Assembly (NCBI RefSeq): GCF_040518285.1 | Contig: NZ_CP155449.1 | Coordinates: 310,001 to 374,000, forward strand | Reading direction: 5' to 3' | Length of the DNA stretch: 64,000 nt | Source of the DNA: Knoellia sp. S7-12 | GTDB taxonomy: Bacteria > Actinomycetota > Actinomycetes > Actinomycetales > Dermatophilaceae | Shown: piece after piece, positions 53,002 through 60,965 of the stretch | Numbering within the stretch: position 1 is the first letter of the stretch | Layout: every line of letters starts with the position of its first letter | Translations under genes and position numbers: made by a program | The notes under the pieces: model-generated | Seen by the model: only the letters and a program-made list of their open reading frames with translations | What the model was told of the DNA's origin: nothing | Database searches by the model: none

Positions 53002-55266
53002 GTGACCGTCGTCCTGGGCTCGTGGGGTGTCGGACTCGGTTGCGGCGCCGTGCTCATCGCGCTCCTGCGACGTGGCCTCGGGAGGGCTTGGCTCGCCCGG
53101 CTCGGACCGGCCGACGTGGTGACGCTCGTGCGTGGCCTCATGGCCTGCGCGGTGGCGGCCCTGACCGTCCAGCTGGTGATGGGGCACGACGTCCGGGTGG
53201 CCGTGGTGGCCGTGGCTGTCCCCGGGTTGGCTCTCGACGGCGTCGACGGTTGGGTGGCGCGCCGGACGAGCACGGTGACCGCGCTGGGCGCTCGCTTCGA
53301 CGGGGAGGTGGACGCGTTCCTCATCCTCGTCCTCAGTGTCGCGGCGGCGCCGACGTTCGGGTGGTGGGTGCTCACGGGAGGTCTGGCGCGCTATGCATTT
53401 GGTGTTGCTGGCTGGGTGGCGCCGTGGATGCAGGGGGCGCTCGAGTTCCGGTACTGGCGCAAGGTTGTGGCGGCGGCCGTGGGCATCGTGCTCGTGGTCG
53501 CCGTGGCCGATGTCCTGCCGCGAGGGGTGGCCTTGGGTGCTTTGGTCGGCGCCCACGTCCTGCTGGCCGAGTCGTTCGGGCGGGACGTGTGGTCGCTGTG
53601 GAGGGGGCGCGCCGGCGTGGCTCGCGAAGTCGTTGGCTCGGCGACACGATGGGGCGGTTTGGCGCGGAGCGCCGTGGTGGGGGTCGTGGCGGTGGCGCTG
53701 CTCTGGTTCGTCCTCGTCGCGCCCAACCAGCTGAATCGTCTGACGCCGGGTTCTTTCCTGCGTATGCCGGTCGAGATCGTCGCGTTTGGTGCTCTCGTTC
53801 TCGTTGTCCCGGCGCGTCTTCACCGGGTCGTCGTGGCCGTGCCGGGGATGGTCGTGAGTGTCGTTCTGCTGTTCAAGGTCCTCGACCTCGGGGCCTTTGC
53901 CGTGCTCGACCGACCCTTCAATCTCGTGACTGACGTGGGGCTGCTCGGGTCGGGCTGGGCGTTCGTGAGGGACTCGTGGGGTCCGTGGGCCGCGGTCGGG
54001 AGCATCGTGGCGGTGCTGCTGGTGCTGGCGGTCGTGATCGTGGGCCCTGTGTGGGCAGTTGGGCGGATGGCCCGCGTCGTCGTGCGCGACCGTCGGCGAG
54101 GGGTTCGAGGAGTCGTGATCCTGGCTGCCGTCTGGGCGCTCGGCGCAGTCACCGGGCTGCAGAGCGCCGCTGGCGCAACGGTTTCCGTGAGTGGTGCCGT
54201 GCCGTATGTGGCCGGGAAGGTCCGGGCCGCCGAGACGGCATACAGGGATCGTGTGGTGTTCAGGCAGGCCATCGGCGTGGACCCGTATCGAACTCCGGTG
54301 CCGGGCGAGCTGGATGGACTCGAGGGCAAGGACGTCGTGGTCGTGTTCGTGGAGAGCTATGGACGGGTGGCACTGGAAGGAGCTGAATCGCAGCCTGTGA
54401 GAACGGTTCTGGACAGTGGGACGCAGCAGCTGCGATCGCTCGGCTTCGAGGCGAGGAGCGGGTACCTCACGTCGACGACGTTCGGTGGGAGCAGCTGGCT
54501 CGCACACTCCACGCTCCTGTCCGGGCTGGCGGTGAGCGACCAGAGCCGCTACGACCTGCTCCTCTCCTCCGACCGCACGACCCTCGCCTCGGCCTTCTCA
54601 CGGGCGGGGTGGCGCACGGTCGCCCTGATGCCATCGACACGAGGGGACTGGCCCGAGGGGCAGGTCTTCTATGGTTTCGACGAGGTCCTCACGGGTTCCG
54701 AACTTCGCTATGCCGGGCCGCGATTCGGCTTCTCGGCGGTGCCGGACCAGTTCGCCCTGTCTGCGTTCGGTGAGATGGAATTGGGGGATACCCGGCCGCG
54801 TCCGGTCATGGCCCAGGTCGAGCTCACGTCGAGCCATGGTCCGTGGGCGCCGTTGCCCACGATGGTTTCGCCGAGCGCGCTTGGAGACGGGTCGGTCTTC
54901 AACGGCCAGCTGGAGAAGGCGACCACGGCAGCAGAGCTGTGGCGCGACCGCTCGGCCGTGCCGGCGGCATTCCGGGAGTCGATCGTGTACTCGCTGTCGA
55001 GCGTCATCTCTTTCGCGGAGCAGGAGGCCGACGACGACCTCGTTCTTGTCGTCCTCGGGGACCACCAACCGGCGACGATCATCAGTGGGTTCGACGGGAA
55101 GCGAGACGTGCCGGTCAGTGTCATCGCGCGCGACCCCAAAGTGATGGAGCGGATCGCGAGCTGGGGCTGGCAGGACGGGCTGCGGCCGGGGGAGGGGTCG
55201 CCGGTGTGGCCGATGGCCGACTTCCGCGACCGCTTCCTCGGTGCGTTCGGGGGTGTGGCGCCGTGA
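53002..55266 (+). CDS. CDP-alcohol phosphatidyltransferase fused to a sulfatase/phosphotransferase-type domain
   Basis: The 754-residue membrane protein begins with a CDP-alcohol phosphatidyltransferase domain bearing the complete motif D79-x2-D82-G83-x2-A86-R87-x8-G96-x3-D100-x3-D104. Four to five further helices (about 230-400) lead to an extracytoplasmic LtaS-like sulfatase domain (VVVFVESYGRVAL near residue 450, HSTLLSGL, SSHGPWAPLP, VLGDHQPATII). The fusion would couple phospholipid head-group transfer with phosphoglycerol or sulfate-type chemistry outside. GTG 53002 is the only start that includes the motif. Confidence 0.85.
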   Translation: MTVVLGSWGVGLGCGAVLIALLRRGLGRAWLARLGPADVVTLVRGLMACAVAALTVQLVMGHDVRVAVVAVAVPGLALDGVDGWVARRTSTVTALGARFDGEVDAFLILVLSVAAAPTFGWWVLTGGLARYAFGVAGWVAPWMQGALEFRYWRKVVAAAVGIVLVVAVADVLPRGVALGALVGAHVLLAESFGRDVWSLWRGRAGVAREVVGSATRWGGLARSAVVGVVAVALLWFVLVAPNQLNRLTPGSFLRMPVEIVAFGALVLVVPARLHRVVVAVPGMVVSVVLLFKVLDLGAFAVLDRPFNLVTDVGLLGSGWAFVRDSWGPWAAVGSIVAVLLVLAVVIVGPVWAVGRMARVVVRDRRRGVRGVVILAAVWALGAVTGLQSAAGATVSVSGAVPYVAGKVRAAETAYRDRVVFRQAIGVDPYRTPVPGELDGLEGKDVVVVFVESYGRVALEGAESQPVRTVLDSGTQQLRSLGFEARSGYLTSTTFGGSSWLAHSTLLSGLAVSDQSRYDLLLSSDRTTLASAFSRAGWRTVALMPSTRGDWPEGQVFYGFDEVLTGSELRYAGPRFGFSAVPDQFALSAFGEMELGDTRPRPVMAQVELTSSHGPWAPLPTMVSPSALGDGSVFNGQLEKATTAAELWRDRSAVPAAFRESIVYSLSSVISFAEQEADDDLVLVVLGDHQPATIISGFDGKRDVPVSVIARDPKVMERIASWGWQDGLRPGEGSPVWPMADFRDRFLGAFGGVAP

Positions 55267-56039
55267 CGGTGATGGACCACTGGCCGGACGTGGACCGAGT
55301 GCTCTGGAGGGCGCGGGAGTCGGCGTTCCCACCGGGGGAGTTCGTTGGTCAGGAAAGCCTCGTCAGCGCGAGCGAGATCCGGTGGCTCGGCGAGCGGGCG
55401 GGGCTGCGGGAGGGCGTGTCGGTCCTCGACCTGTGCTGCGGTGTGTCCGGTCCGGGGTTGCTCCTCGTGGAGGAGTTCGGGTGCGGCTACCTGGGGGTGG
55501 ACGCCGATGGAGGGTCGATCGATCGTGCCCGGCTGAGGGCTGCGGAGGCCGGGCTGAGCGCGCAATTCGAGGTCGTGAGTGTGCCGCCGGTGCCGACCGG
55601 GACGTTCGATGTGGTGCTGCTGCTCGAGACGTTCCTGGCGTTCCGCGACAAGGGGGTGTTGCTTCATGAGGTCGCCTCGGCCCTGCCGGTGGGTGGGCGG
55701 TTTGCCTTCACCGTCGAGGAGGGGCGAGCGCTCAGCCCGGAGGAACGGGCGGTGATGCCGGGTGGCGACACCGTATGGCTCACACCGCTTGCGAGCCTGC
55801 GGCCCGACCTTGAGAGGGCTGGGTTCGAGGTGCGCTGGATGGCGGATCGCAGTCAGGCGCACCGCGTCGTCGTCGATGCGTTGGCCGATGCCTATCAGGG
55901 TTGCGGGGCTGGGATTCACGGGCTGCGCGGTGCCGAGCTGATCTCGCAGCTGGTGACCTCGCATCGCCTGTGGAGTCGGTGGTTGGGGCTCGGGCGGGTC
56001 CGCAAGTTCGTCGTTGTGGCAGAGAAGATGTGGGCTTGA
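55263..56039 (+). CDS. SAM-dependent methyltransferase (class I), operon end
   Basis: The 258-residue protein has motif I VSVLDLCCGVSGPGLLLVEE (about residues 53-72), motif II YLGVDADGGSID and motif post-I FDVVLLLETFLAF, the Methyltransf_11/25 layout. Its GTG overlaps the preceding stop codon, making it the last gene of the operon. It is unlike the methyltransferase at 49774, so two separate methylations may occur. Confidence 0.87.
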   Translation: MTVMDHWPDVDRVLWRARESAFPPGEFVGQESLVSASEIRWLGERAGLREGVSVLDLCCGVSGPGLLLVEEFGCGYLGVDADGGSIDRARLRAAEAGLSAQFEVVSVPPVPTGTFDVVLLLETFLAFRDKGVLLHEVASALPVGGRFAFTVEEGRALSPEERAVMPGGDTVWLTPLASLRPDLERAGFEVRWMADRSQAHRVVVDALADAYQGCGAGIHGLRGAELISQLVTSHRLWSRWLGLGRVRKFVVVAEKMWA

Positions 56040-56042
56040 ACC

Positions 56043-56438
56043 TCAGGGGCTCTGGGTGCTGAGGTGGCGTGGGTGTCGGCGCGCGTTGCGCGCGAAGAGC
56101 CAAGCCGCAAAGGTGAACAGGCCGGCATACATGGTGGTGAGCATGACCATGTCGGACGCGGAGGCGCCCGGGCTCTGGTGCTCGCCCATCGCGAAGGCAA
56201 CGGCGGTGCACCCCACTGTCGTGACGGCCGTCGCGAGCATCGCGACAGCCATGGGTCGCGGACGGAGCCGGGCGACGAGGGTCCCGGCGACGAAGACCGC
56301 GACGACCGCGAGATAGATCCGGTCGGAGTCGCCGTCACCGATGATGCCGAGCGCGCCGATGCCGAGGAGGAGGAATAGCAACGTCGCGATGGCGACGGCA
56401 AGGGGCAGGGCGCGGGAGACGCTCGGGTGTCTGGTCAT
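56043..56438 (-). CDS. four-helix membrane protein
   Basis: The 131-residue protein has four hydrophobic helices (ALPLAVAIATLLFLLLGIGA, IYLAVVAVFVAGTLVARL, AVAMLATAVTTVGCTAVAFA, MVMLTTMYAGLFTFAAWLF). No family is recognised. It converges with the operon end 4 bp away. A basic C-terminal tail faces the cytoplasm. Confidence 0.7.
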   Translation of the reverse strand: MTRHPSVSRALPLAVAIATLLFLLLGIGALGIIGDGDSDRIYLAVVAVFVAGTLVARLRPRPMAVAMLATAVTTVGCTAVAFAMGEHQSPGASASDMVMLTTMYAGLFTFAAWLFARNARRHPRHLSTQSP

Positions 56439-56752
56439 GGATTCGACGCTAGGGCCGAGCGCCGAGCGAGTGTGTCAGCAACTGGTGAAGGTTGTGTGCA
56501 GGATCGCGGACCCCGCGCCGCTGCAGTGGCCAACTCGTTTGGGCCCGGGCGTCTGGTGAGCGGATGGTCCCTCCTTGCCAGGTGAAGCCCTCGACGGTGT
56601 CCTATCGCCCGGGTCACAACAGGCTCTGGGCGGGCGTCGAAGCCAGTCGGAGACTGGTCATCTCACCACCGCAGGGTGGATGACGGGACGCTCGGCCATC
56701 GCACCGGGACCTGCGCCGCCAGTGGAACCACCGGCGCAAGGGGAGTCTGATC
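56439..56752. other. 314-bp spacer upstream of the deacetylase gene
   Basis: No coding frame here is credible. The stretch is the common promoter region of two divergent genes. I looked for a c-di-AMP (ydaO-type) riboswitch, often found before actinobacterial cell-wall enzymes, and did not find its conserved blocks. AAGGGGAG at its end is the ribosome binding site of the next gene. Confidence 0.4.
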
Positions 56753-57730
56753 ATGTCCACGACGTCGACCCGTCCTTCTCGCTTCTCCCGGCTTGCATCC
56801 TTGGTGGTGCTCACCCTCGCCCTCGTCACCGTGCCGGCGGTCGTGACGCCTGGCGTGGCGCCGTCGGCTCACGCTGCCGTCCGGACGTGCTCGTCGACGA
56901 CGCCGGTGGCTTCACGTCCACAACTCGTTCGCGGCGACACGGGCAGTTGCGTCCGCGTCCTCCAGCAAGCACTCATCGCCAAGGGGTACTCGGTCGGAAG
57001 CTCGGGTGCTGACGGCTCCTTCGGCAGCGCGACCGACCTTGCCGTGAGGCGCTTCCAGTCCGACTACGTCGGCGTGAAGGTTGACGGCGTGGTCGGCCCG
57101 GTGACGTGGCGGACCCTCGTCAGCGGCGGCACCCGCTACTCGCGGACCACCGGGCCCAACCGGACGAGTCGGGTCGTCCTGAGCTTTGATGACTGCCCCA
57201 CGAGCTATTCGGCCTTCCAGAGTGCGGTGCTCGGAGCCGAGCGCCTCGGCGTCGCACTCGTCCTCTTCCCGACTGGCAATTGCATCACGGCGGGCAGGTT
57301 CAGTGCGTCCTATGCACGCGCGCACGGGCACTACGTCTTCAACCACTCGGTCTCACATCCAGACCTCAGGAATCTCAGCTACTCGAGCGTGAGGTACCAG
57401 CTCGGCTCGCCCGGAGTGGTCACGTCGTACGGCCGCCCGCCGTATGGCGCCTACAACAACACGGTCCTCAACGCGTACGCATCGAAGAGCATGAGGGTCT
57501 GGATGTGGACCGTCGACACCCAGGACTGGACGGGCAAGTCCCAGTCCTCTGTCGTCTCGTATGCCGTGTCCAACTCGCGTGCCGGGAGCACCGTGCTGAT
57601 GCACATGCAGTGGCGGGCGTTCAACACCACCGCCATCTCTCAGATGAAGTCCGGTCTCGCCAACCGGGGCCTGGGGGTCTGCCGCAACCTGGGAGCGACG
57701 TCGGTCGCCCCGGCGAGTGTGAGCTGCTGA
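56753..57730 (+). CDS. secreted peptidoglycan-binding polysaccharide deacetylase
   Basis: The 325-residue protein has a signal peptide (to about residue 42, AHA-AV), a PG_binding_1 domain (LVRGDTGSCVRVLQQALIAK to VDGVVGPVTWRTL, 58-122) and a NodB-type deacetylase domain with the metal-binding Asp pair in LSFDDCPTS (D146, D147), HSVSHPDL and RPPYGAYN. It should remove acetyl groups from peptidoglycan or other cell-wall glycans outside the cell. AAGGGGAG 9 nt upstream supports ATG 56753. Confidence 0.9.
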   Translation: MSTTSTRPSRFSRLASLVVLTLALVTVPAVVTPGVAPSAHAAVRTCSSTTPVASRPQLVRGDTGSCVRVLQQALIAKGYSVGSSGADGSFGSATDLAVRRFQSDYVGVKVDGVVGPVTWRTLVSGGTRYSRTTGPNRTSRVVLSFDDCPTSYSAFQSAVLGAERLGVALVLFPTGNCITAGRFSASYARAHGHYVFNHSVSHPDLRNLSYSSVRYQLGSPGVVTSYGRPPYGAYNNTVLNAYASKSMRVWMWTVDTQDWTGKSQSSVVSYAVSNSRAGSTVLMHMQWRAFNTTAISQMKSGLANRGLGVCRNLGATSVAPASVSC

Positions 57731-57764
57731 AGGCGGGATCAGATCTGATCGCCCCGATCCTTGG

Positions 57765-57812
57765 CGTTCTCGCTGGGCCATGCCCTCCCAAGAACATGGC
57801 CCAGCGAGAACG
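57765..57812. terminator. 18-bp perfect hairpin after the deacetylase gene
   Basis: Perfect 18-base arms (57765-57782, 57795-57812; CGTTCTCGCTGGGCCATG) with a 12-base loop lie 34 bp after the deacetylase stop and 31 bp before the next start. A terminator is most likely. Confidence 0.8.
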
Positions 57813-57843
57813 ACGTGACGATGGACCGGCATACGCTGCTGTT

Positions 57844-58185
57844 GTGGCCTACGACGAGGTACTCGCGAATCGGATCCGGACCGCCCTGTCTGACGAGAGC
57901 GGACTGACGGAGCGAGCGATGTTCGGCGGGCTGGGGTTCATGCTCGACGGACACATGGCGGTGGCCGCAGGCAGCGGCGGGTCGCTCATGGTTCGGGTGG
58001 ATCCCGACGACGCCGCCGATCTCGTGGATGGCGAGGCGGTCACCTACATGGAGATGGGTGGCCGCAGCCTGCACGGTTGGCTGCTGGTCGGCTCGGCCTG
58101 CGCGGCTGACGATGACACCCTCGGGCGGTGGGTTCAGCGCGGTGTCGCGTTCGTCCGCGCCCTGCCGCCCAAGCAGCAGGCCTGA
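57844..58185 (+). CDS. TfoX N-terminal domain protein
   Basis: The 113-residue protein matches the TfoX/Sxy N-terminal domain (ERAMFGGLGFMLDGHMAVAA, SLMVRVDP, VTYMEMGGRSLHGWLLV). The function of stand-alone TfoX_N proteins in actinobacteria is unknown; competence control is established only in gamma-proteobacteria. GTG 57844 lies 6 nt after TACGCT, a leaderless start, and that -10 box is overlapped by the last CGGCATAC octamer of the core segment. Confidence 0.88.
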   Translation: MAYDEVLANRIRTALSDESGLTERAMFGGLGFMLDGHMAVAAGSGGSLMVRVDPDDAADLVDGEAVTYMEMGGRSLHGWLLVGSACAADDDTLGRWVQRGVAFVRALPPKQQA

Positions 58186-58319
58186 GCTGGAGGACGGTCG
58201 TTCGGTCGGGAGCGTCGGCAAAAACTTCAGGAACACTCTTGCCGCAGCGCCTACGTCGGAGCACTGTTGAAGTTGACGGTAGCGCCGTCGGGGCGCTGCC
58301 CCGAGCAGAGGAGTTCGTC

Positions 58320-58943
58320 GTGTATGCACGCACCACCACCATTCAGGCAGATCCGTCCAAGATCGACGATGGCATCGCCCATATGAGTGAAGAGGTCACA
58401 CCAGTGATCACCGCAATGGATGGGTGTGTCGGGATGTCCGTGCTCGCGGACCGCGCGTCCGGCCGCTGCATCGCCACGTCATCATGGGAGTCGGAAGCTG
58501 CGCTGCAGGGCAGTGCAGAAAAAGTGCGCACGCTGCGTGATGGAGCGCTGCCGGCCTTCGGTGGCAGCACCAGCACGGTTGACACGTGGGAGGTCGCAGT
58601 CGTTCACCGCGACCACGCCATGCCCGAAGGTGCCTGTGCCCGCGTCACCTGGCTGAGCGGTATGGACGACCATGCCGAACGTGCCGCTGACGTGTTCAGG
58701 ATGGTCGTTCTCCCCAAGGTTCAGGAACTCGACGGCTTCTGCAGCGGCAGTCTGCTCATCAGCCGCGAGACCGGTCGTGCTGTGGGCACTGTCACCTTCG
58801 AGCGCCGCGAGCAGCTCGAGGCCAGCCGGGATGCCGCTTCCGCGATCCGCGAAACAGCCAGCAGGGACATCGGAGCGACCATCGACGACGTGGCCGAGAT
58901 GGACGTCGCGTTCGCTCACCTCCACCTCCCTGAGATGGCGTGA
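58320..58943 (+). CDS. dimeric alpha-beta barrel (ABM-like) protein, two domains
   Basis: The 207-residue protein consists of two ferredoxin-like repeats. The first (VYARTTTIQADPSKIDDGIA to ATSSWESEAALQGS) and second (CARVTWLSG to GTVTFERREQLEASRD) both end in a short strand-helix containing a (S/T)-W/F-E or ERR turn. This is the antibiotic biosynthesis monooxygenase/stress-response dimeric alpha-beta barrel pattern. No cofactor site is obvious. AGAGGAG 6 nt before GTG 58320 fixes the start. Confidence 0.75.
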   Translation: MYARTTTIQADPSKIDDGIAHMSEEVTPVITAMDGCVGMSVLADRASGRCIATSSWESEAALQGSAEKVRTLRDGALPAFGGSTSTVDTWEVAVVHRDHAMPEGACARVTWLSGMDDHAERAADVFRMVVLPKVQELDGFCSGSLLISRETGRAVGTVTFERREQLEASRDAASAIRETASRDIGATIDDVAEMDVAFAHLHLPEMA

Positions 58944-59037
58944 TAGCCGCGGTGTGAGGCACGGGGCCCGCCATGGCAGTCCGGCCCGTCAACAGCTGAG
59001 GTTGTGCCCGCGTTCTCAGTGAGGGCAGGATCGCGGC

Positions 59038-59799
59038 ATGCCCACCACGAGATCCACCTTGTCGGGTCACGCCGTCATCGTCACCGGGGCCACGAGCGGT
59101 CTAGGCCGGGCCGTCGCTCTGGCAGTTGCCGCGGAGGGCGCTGACGTGGCCCTCCTCGGGCGTCGAGAATCAGACCTCGGCCGGGTTGCGGGCGAGGTCC
59201 GCAACCTCGGGGTGCGAGCCATGCCCGTGCAGGTCGACCTGGCACACACGGAGGCCTTGGCCTCGGTCGTGGACGACGTGGTCGCGCAGCTCGGTGCTCC
59301 AAAGGTACTCGTCAACGCTGGGGCGACCGACGCACCCGGTTCGGTTCAGGATCTGGACCTCGAGGACTGGAACCGCGTCGTCGCGGTGAACCTCACCGCG
59401 CCCTTCATGCTTGCGAGGGCCGTGATGCCGCACATGCGGGGCAGCGGTGGCGGGCTGATCGTTAACGTCTCGTCAGTCGCGGGCCGCCGGGGATGGGCCA
59501 ACGCATCGGCCTACTGCTCGACGAAGTTCGCTCTGACCGGTCTGACCCAGTCACTCGCCGCCGAGGGTCGCGCCGGCGGAATCCGGGTCTGTGTCCTGTA
59601 TCCGGGTGCGATGGCGACGAACTGGGGAACCTTTGACCCGGCGGCGGAGCGAGGGTCGAGCACGCCGGTGCATGACGAGCGTGAGTCTCTGGACCCCGGC
59701 GTCGTGGCTGATCTGGTCGCCTGGATGGCCACCTCCCCAGGCCGTCCGGTGCTGAACGAGGTGACGGTCACGCCGCTGCTGGAGCAGGGTTGGCCGTGA
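59038..59799 (+). CDS. short-chain dehydrogenase/reductase
   Basis: The 253-residue SDR has the NAD(P)-binding TGATSGLGRAVALAVAAEG, LVNAGA, the catalytic serine strand NVSSVAGRRG and Y-x3-K in AYCSTKFALTG, ending with the SDR C-terminal GGIRVCVLYPGAMAT. An Arg after the glycine motif (LLGRRES) suggests NADP preference. It has no linked genes, so the substrate is unknown. Confidence 0.92.
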   Translation: MPTTRSTLSGHAVIVTGATSGLGRAVALAVAAEGADVALLGRRESDLGRVAGEVRNLGVRAMPVQVDLAHTEALASVVDDVVAQLGAPKVLVNAGATDAPGSVQDLDLEDWNRVVAVNLTAPFMLARAVMPHMRGSGGGLIVNVSSVAGRRGWANASAYCSTKFALTGLTQSLAAEGRAGGIRVCVLYPGAMATNWGTFDPAAERGSSTPVHDERESLDPGVVADLVAWMATSPGRPVLNEVTVTPLLEQGWP

Positions 59800-59833
59800 G
59801 TCCTCGATGAGCCGGGGGGCTCATGATGGGGTC

Positions 59834-60154
59834 ATGGACATACGGTTGTTGTATCTCGATGGGTGTCCCCACGTCTCTGTCGTTGAGGTGCGGTTGAAGT
59901 CGGCGTTGGCCATCGTCGGCCGGGGCGAGGAGACGATCCAGCATGTGCTGGTGGAGACGCCCGAGGACGCCGAACGTCTGGGGTTCATTGGGTCGCCCAC
60001 TGTGCTCGTGGACGGCACTGATCCGTTCGCGACGGGGGATGAGCACTCGGCTCTGGCCTGTCGGATGTTCTCGACTCCCGATGGTCGAGCTGGATCGCCC
60101 ACGGTGGAGCAGTTAGCGCAGGTGCTGTCAGGAGACGTTCCCGCGTCTGGGTGA
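59834..60154 (+). CDS. thioredoxin-fold protein
   Basis: The 106-residue protein has the thioredoxin-like beginning IRLLYLDGCPHVSVVEVRL, a single Cys in place of CxxC, and the cis-Pro segment GFIGSPTVLVDGTDPF. It resembles the small thioredoxin-like proteins beside mercuric/alkylmercury genes. It could be a thiol-handling or metal-binding factor. No partner gene is nearby, and ATG 59834 has no strong ribosome binding site. Confidence 0.8.
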   Translation: MDIRLLYLDGCPHVSVVEVRLKSALAIVGRGEETIQHVLVETPEDAERLGFIGSPTVLVDGTDPFATGDEHSALACRMFSTPDGRAGSPTVEQLAQVLSGDVPASG

Positions 60155-60360
60155 ACGGTCCTCTCGGCGAGGGACGCTGGTCGCATCGCCTCCTCCATGA
60201 TGAGTCGCGATGATTCCTGCGACACCCAACGGCGATCCTCCGAGCTCACACCGCACACAGGGCCGCCCCGTATGTGGCACTTGGTGCTGGGCTTGGGAGC
60301 CCCGATCTGTCCCAAGGGAGCTCACGGGTCGACTCACGAGCCTTGATAGGCGGAACGTGA

Positions 60361-60404
60361 TGGAGCCGGTGACGGGAATCGAACCCGCGTGTCCAGCTTG
60401 GGAA
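60361..60404 (-). other. tRNA-Gly(CCC) 3' half, probable integration (att) site
   Basis: On the minus strand the 44 bases read TTCCCAAGCTGG...GCGGGTTCGATTCCCGTC then ACCGGCTCCA, the anticodon loop (CCC), variable region, T arm, acceptor 3' strand and encoded CCA of a tRNA-Gly. The 5' half is absent; the next bases on the right do not form a D-arm or acceptor partner. A tRNA 3'-end duplication is the signature left by a tyrosine-integrase element. The geometry puts the integrated DNA on the right (60405 onward) and the intact tRNA beyond the window. Confidence 0.7.
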
Positions 60405-60626
60405 TCAGACGATGGTCGTTTCGGGTCAGGCTGGCTGAACGCGATTCGTGCTCAGCCAGTGGCCCGACTGTAGTCGTTGCGGGGTTCAGGGGTGGTGGAC
60501 GGTGGTCCACATCTGGCACGTTCTGGCACGATCCGTCTTGGCTCTGACTACATTGGGTGTTCCGACGCGTCCGGGGGTTTTCACCTGGACGCTTCGTCTT
60601 GGTGGCGTCCCCCAAGGAAGGCCACC

Positions 60627-60965
60627 ATGCCAAAGACCTACCCCCCTCAACTCAAACTCGTCGCCATATGGCTCGTCGAAGAGTGCGGCTTCAGCGTCGC
60701 GCGTGTAGCTGAGTTCCTCGGCCCTCATCGGAAGACGGTGGCAGCCTGGGTCGCTCACCCGAACCGGGACCTCTGGGAAGCGGCCGTTCGTCGGACCGAC
60801 GGCGGGCCGCCACTCAAGCCGAGTGCCATCTCGGGCGTCGACGAAGACGCAAGCCGGAGCTGGCACCGCCGACTCGAGGAGTGGGAGGAGCTCGCGATGC
60901 CAGTGCTCGCCGTAGGCGCCCCCATAGTGGCCATGCTGATCTTGTGGCTATGCGGTGCGTTCTGA
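60627..60965 (+). CDS. small helix-turn-helix protein with C-terminal membrane segment
   Basis: The 112-residue protein starts at ATG 60627 (AAGGAAG 6 nt upstream; the open frame is longer but has no better start). It contains a homeodomain-like or transposase-like helix-turn-helix (VARVAEFLGPHRKTVAAWVA) and ends with a hydrophobic helix (VGAPIVAMLILWLCG). A DNA-binding module tethered to the membrane would be unusual. I recognise no family. It is the first gene inside the putative island. Confidence 0.65.
   Translation: MPKTYPPQLKLVAIWLVEECGFSVARVAEFLGPHRKTVAAWVAHPNRDLWEAAVRRTDGGPPLKPSAISGVDEDASRSWHRRLEEWEELAMPVLAVGAPIVAMLILWLCGAF

Noticed and set aside
56439..56752. c-di-AMP riboswitch before the cell-wall deacetylase
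   Set aside because: Conserved riboswitch blocks were not found; the region has only generic GC-rich hairpins.
60361..60440. complete tRNA gene
   Set aside because: Only the 3' half is tRNA-like; no D-arm or 5' acceptor strand can be formed from the adjoining bases.
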